Assembly: GCA_036525795.1 (NCBI GenBank)
Contig: DATCZS010000097.1
Location: 1 to 7,821 of the forward strand
DNA length: 7,821 nt
Source: DATCZS01 sp036525795
GTDB taxonomy: Bacteria; Actinomycetota; Acidimicrobiia; Spongiisociales; ZC4RG35
Direction: 5' to 3'
In this document: positions 6,810-7,821 of the stretch, one piece after another
Layout: each line of letters starts with the position of its first letter
Position numbering within the stretch: the first letter of the stretch is position 1
Program-made: the position numbers and the translations under genes
Notes under the pieces: model-generated
What the model was told of the DNA's origin: nothing
What the model saw: only the letters and a program-made list of their open reading frames with translations
Databases searched by the model: none

Positions 6810-6837
6810 TTGCCGTCACTTCGTCTGCCCGTAAGCT
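6810..6837 (+). promoter_or_regulatory. Probable housekeeping sigma promoter of divIVA
   Basis: TTGCCG (6810-6815) and TAAGCT (6832-6837) are separated by 16 bases. The second fits the actinobacterial TAnnnT -10 consensus and the first fits TTGnnn. The predicted transcription start falls just upstream of the divIVA ribosome binding site, giving a leader of about 20 bases. A dyad CCCGT-AAGCTG-ACGGG (6828-6843) overlaps the -10. Assignment is by consensus only. Confidence 0.6.
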
Positions 6838-6848
6838 GACGGGACTCC

Positions 6849-6857
6849 GGAGGGGAG
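6849..6857 (+). promoter_or_regulatory. divIVA ribosome binding site
   Basis: GGAGGGGAG ends seven bases before the ATG at 6865. It is among the strongest Shine-Dalgarno sequences in the window and fixes the start. It is consistent with high, independent expression of divIVA. Confidence 0.75.
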
Positions 6858-6864
6858 AGGGACC

Positions 6865-7635
6865 ATGCCATTGACACCGATCGACGTCCAGCAGAAGACC
6901 TTCGGGACCGCCCTCCGGGGGTACGACCTCGACGAGGTGGACGACTTTCTCGACGAGATCGTCACCTCGCTCAAGGACTACGAGCAGCGCCTGCGTGACG
7001 CGCGGGAGCGCATCTCGGCGCTGGAGAGCGAGGCGACGACTCAGGGAGACGCCGAAGGGGCGATCGCCCGGGCGCTGGTCGCCGCCCAGCGGTCGGCCGA
7101 CGCCATTGTCGAGGAGGCCCGCTCCGACGCCTCGAGGATCGTGGCGGATGCCCGGTCGCAGGCCGACGACATGGTGATGCAGCGCGAACGCGAAGCGGAG
7201 GACAGCCAGGCAGAGGTCGACCGGCTGCGGGGCGTGGTCGACGAGCTGCAACGTCGTGTCCGGGCTCTCGCCGACGACCTGGACGGGTCGATCGGGGCGA
7301 TGAGCCAGGCGATCGACGAGGCCGAGGAATCGCTCGCCGTGCCGGCCCCGGATTCGGACCAGGACGCCGACCCTGATTCGGCATGGCAGCCGGACGAGGC
7401 GTCAGCGGAGCCCGAGCCGACACCTGCCTATCAGCCGTTCTCAGGAGATGCCTCCACTCACGGCCGGCACGCCACGGGTGAATGGGAACCTCTCGCCGAC
7501 GCGAACCTCGAGGAGGACGGCGCATTCCAACCACTGGCGAGCGGGTCGGACGGAGACGAGTCCGACGGTCAACCCGCCGACGAGGCGGATGAGACGCTCG
7601 GTGAGAGGGTCACCCGACCCTGGGAAGAGGACTGA
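6865..7635 (+). CDS. divIVA: DivIVA/Wag31-like polar growth and septum scaffold protein
   Basis: DivIVA proteins are cytoplasmic coiled-coil scaffolds that bind curved membrane; in Actinobacteria (Wag31, DivIVA) they direct polar cell wall growth. The protein is 256 residues. The N-terminal lipid-binding domain is clear: MPLTPIDVQQKTFGTALRGY, then DLDEVDDFLDEIV (21-33). Heptad-rich coiled coil covers about 34-58 and 66-155 with an Ala/Glu/Arg composition, including EEARSDASRIVADARSQAD (83-101). Residues 160-256 are acidic, rich in Asp, Glu, Pro and Ser, and probably disordered. This tail has four short motifs: AWQPD (173-177), AYQPF (188-192), EWEPL (206-210) and AFQPL (220-224), plus RPWEED at the end. 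It has its own apparent promoter and is the last gene of the cluster in view. Confidence 0.93.
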   Translation: MPLTPIDVQQKTFGTALRGYDLDEVDDFLDEIVTSLKDYEQRLRDARERISALESEATTQGDAEGAIARALVAAQRSADAIVEEARSDASRIVADARSQADDMVMQREREAEDSQAEVDRLRGVVDELQRRVRALADDLDGSIGAMSQAIDEAEESLAVPAPDSDQDADPDSAWQPDEASAEPEPTPAYQPFSGDASTHGRHATGEWEPLADANLEEDGAFQPLASGSDGDESDGQPADEADETLGERVTRPWEED

Positions 7636-7678
7636 GGCCCGCTCGCGCCGGGTTGCCGTTCACTCCGACGGCGGGGCC
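7636..7678 (+). terminator. Possible hairpin after divIVA, no U-tract
   Basis: GCCGT (7655-7659) and ACGGC (7668-7672) can pair around an 8-base loop. Outer GGCCC (7636-7640) and GGGCC (7674-7678) could extend the structure imperfectly. There is no run of T after it, so it is not a classical intrinsic terminator. In such GC-rich sequence short pairings arise by chance. Confidence 0.25.
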
Positions 7679-7704
7679 GCGCCGCGACCTCGTCCGGCGC
7701 CCAG

Positions 7705-7816
7705 CTCGATCATTTGGGCTCGATCATTTGGGCTCGATCCGTTGGGCCCGATCATTTGAGTCTGATCATCTGGGTCTGATCATCTGGGTCTGATCATCTG
7801 GGTCTGATCAACGAGG
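7705..7816. repeat. Tandem array of eight 14-bp units
   Basis: Eight contiguous 14-base units start at 7705, 7719, 7733, 7747, 7761, 7775, 7789 and 7803. Units 1 and 2 are identical (CTCGATCATTTGGG). Units 3 and 4 are variants (CTCGATCCGTTGGG and CCCGATCATTTGAG). Units 5, 6 and 7 are identical (TCTGATCATCTGGG). Unit 8 (TCTGATCAACGAGG) is degraded at its end. Every unit keeps GATC in the same register. A unit of 14 is not a multiple of three, so this is not a protein repeat. There are no spacers, so it is not a CRISPR. The local sequence is also less GC-rich than the genes. Function is unknown; a minisatellite in the gap after divIVA is the plain description. It ends 5 bases before the window edge. 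Confidence 0.95.
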
Positions 7817-7821
7817 TTCGG

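Noticed and set aside
6802..6816. Hairpin terminator after yggT (ACGG at 6802-6805 with CCGT at 6813-6816)
   Set aside because: The stem is only four base pairs and no T-run follows, so it is not a credible terminator.
7448..7759. A 103-codon + strand frame running from divIVA into the repeat array
   Set aside because: Most of it overlaps divIVA in another frame. There is no ribosome binding site, and the 14-base unit does not keep a reading frame, so no protein repeat results.
7705..7816. CRISPR array
   Set aside because: The units are only 14 bases and directly abut with no unique spacers; no cas gene is present.
7636..7821. T-box or other leader for a downstream ileS-type gene
   Set aside because: Some actinobacterial ileS genes have T-box leaders and ileS often lies near divIVA in other bacteria, but I see no T-box antiterminator motif here and the window ends before any next gene.

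Overview
The window is high-GC, tightly packed DNA with every gene on the + strand. It carries the distal half of a dcw (division and cell wall) cluster. The order is murG (3' part), murC, murB, ftsQ, ftsZ, pgeF/yfiH, yggS, sepF, yggT, divIVA. This order, the lack of ftsA between ftsQ and ftsZ, and a Wag31-like DivIVA closing the cluster are typical of Actinobacteria (Actinomycetota). Protein wording diverges from the streptomycete and mycobacterial forms I know, so a deep-branching class such as Acidimicrobiia is possible, but that is inference.

Positions 1-2763 hold three peptidoglycan precursor enzymes: MurG (lipid II synthesis), MurC (L-alanine ligase) and MurB (reductase). They are joined by short stop/start overlaps and run directly into ftsQ (2760-3557), a single-pass divisome protein. 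Positions 3558-3699 are the largest gap inside the gene cluster. This gap is clearly less GC-rich than its surroundings and full of short direct and inverted repeats; it probably drives and regulates ftsZ. Positions 3700-6801 hold ftsZ, pgeF, yggS, sepF and yggT, again overlapping or nearly so, and so probably one transcript. FtsZ has an unusually short C-terminal linker. With no ftsA present, SepF is the obvious membrane tether for FtsZ.

A compact promoter (6810-6837) with a strong ribosome binding site precedes divIVA (6865-7635), so divIVA can probably be expressed separately from the genes upstream. Its C-terminal tail is long, acidic and carries four short aromatic-proline motifs. After divIVA there is a GC-rich spacer with a possible hairpin. 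Then comes a tandem array of eight 14-bp units (7705-7816) that reaches almost to the window edge; this is the least explained element here.

The genes together form one pathway: precursor synthesis (MurC, MurB, MurG, with PgeF as a likely editing factor), the division ring (FtsZ, SepF, FtsQ), and pole or septum organisation (DivIVA, probably YggT). I see no defence system, mobile element, RNA gene or CRISPR. The window is essentially a conserved core locus with some unusual details.
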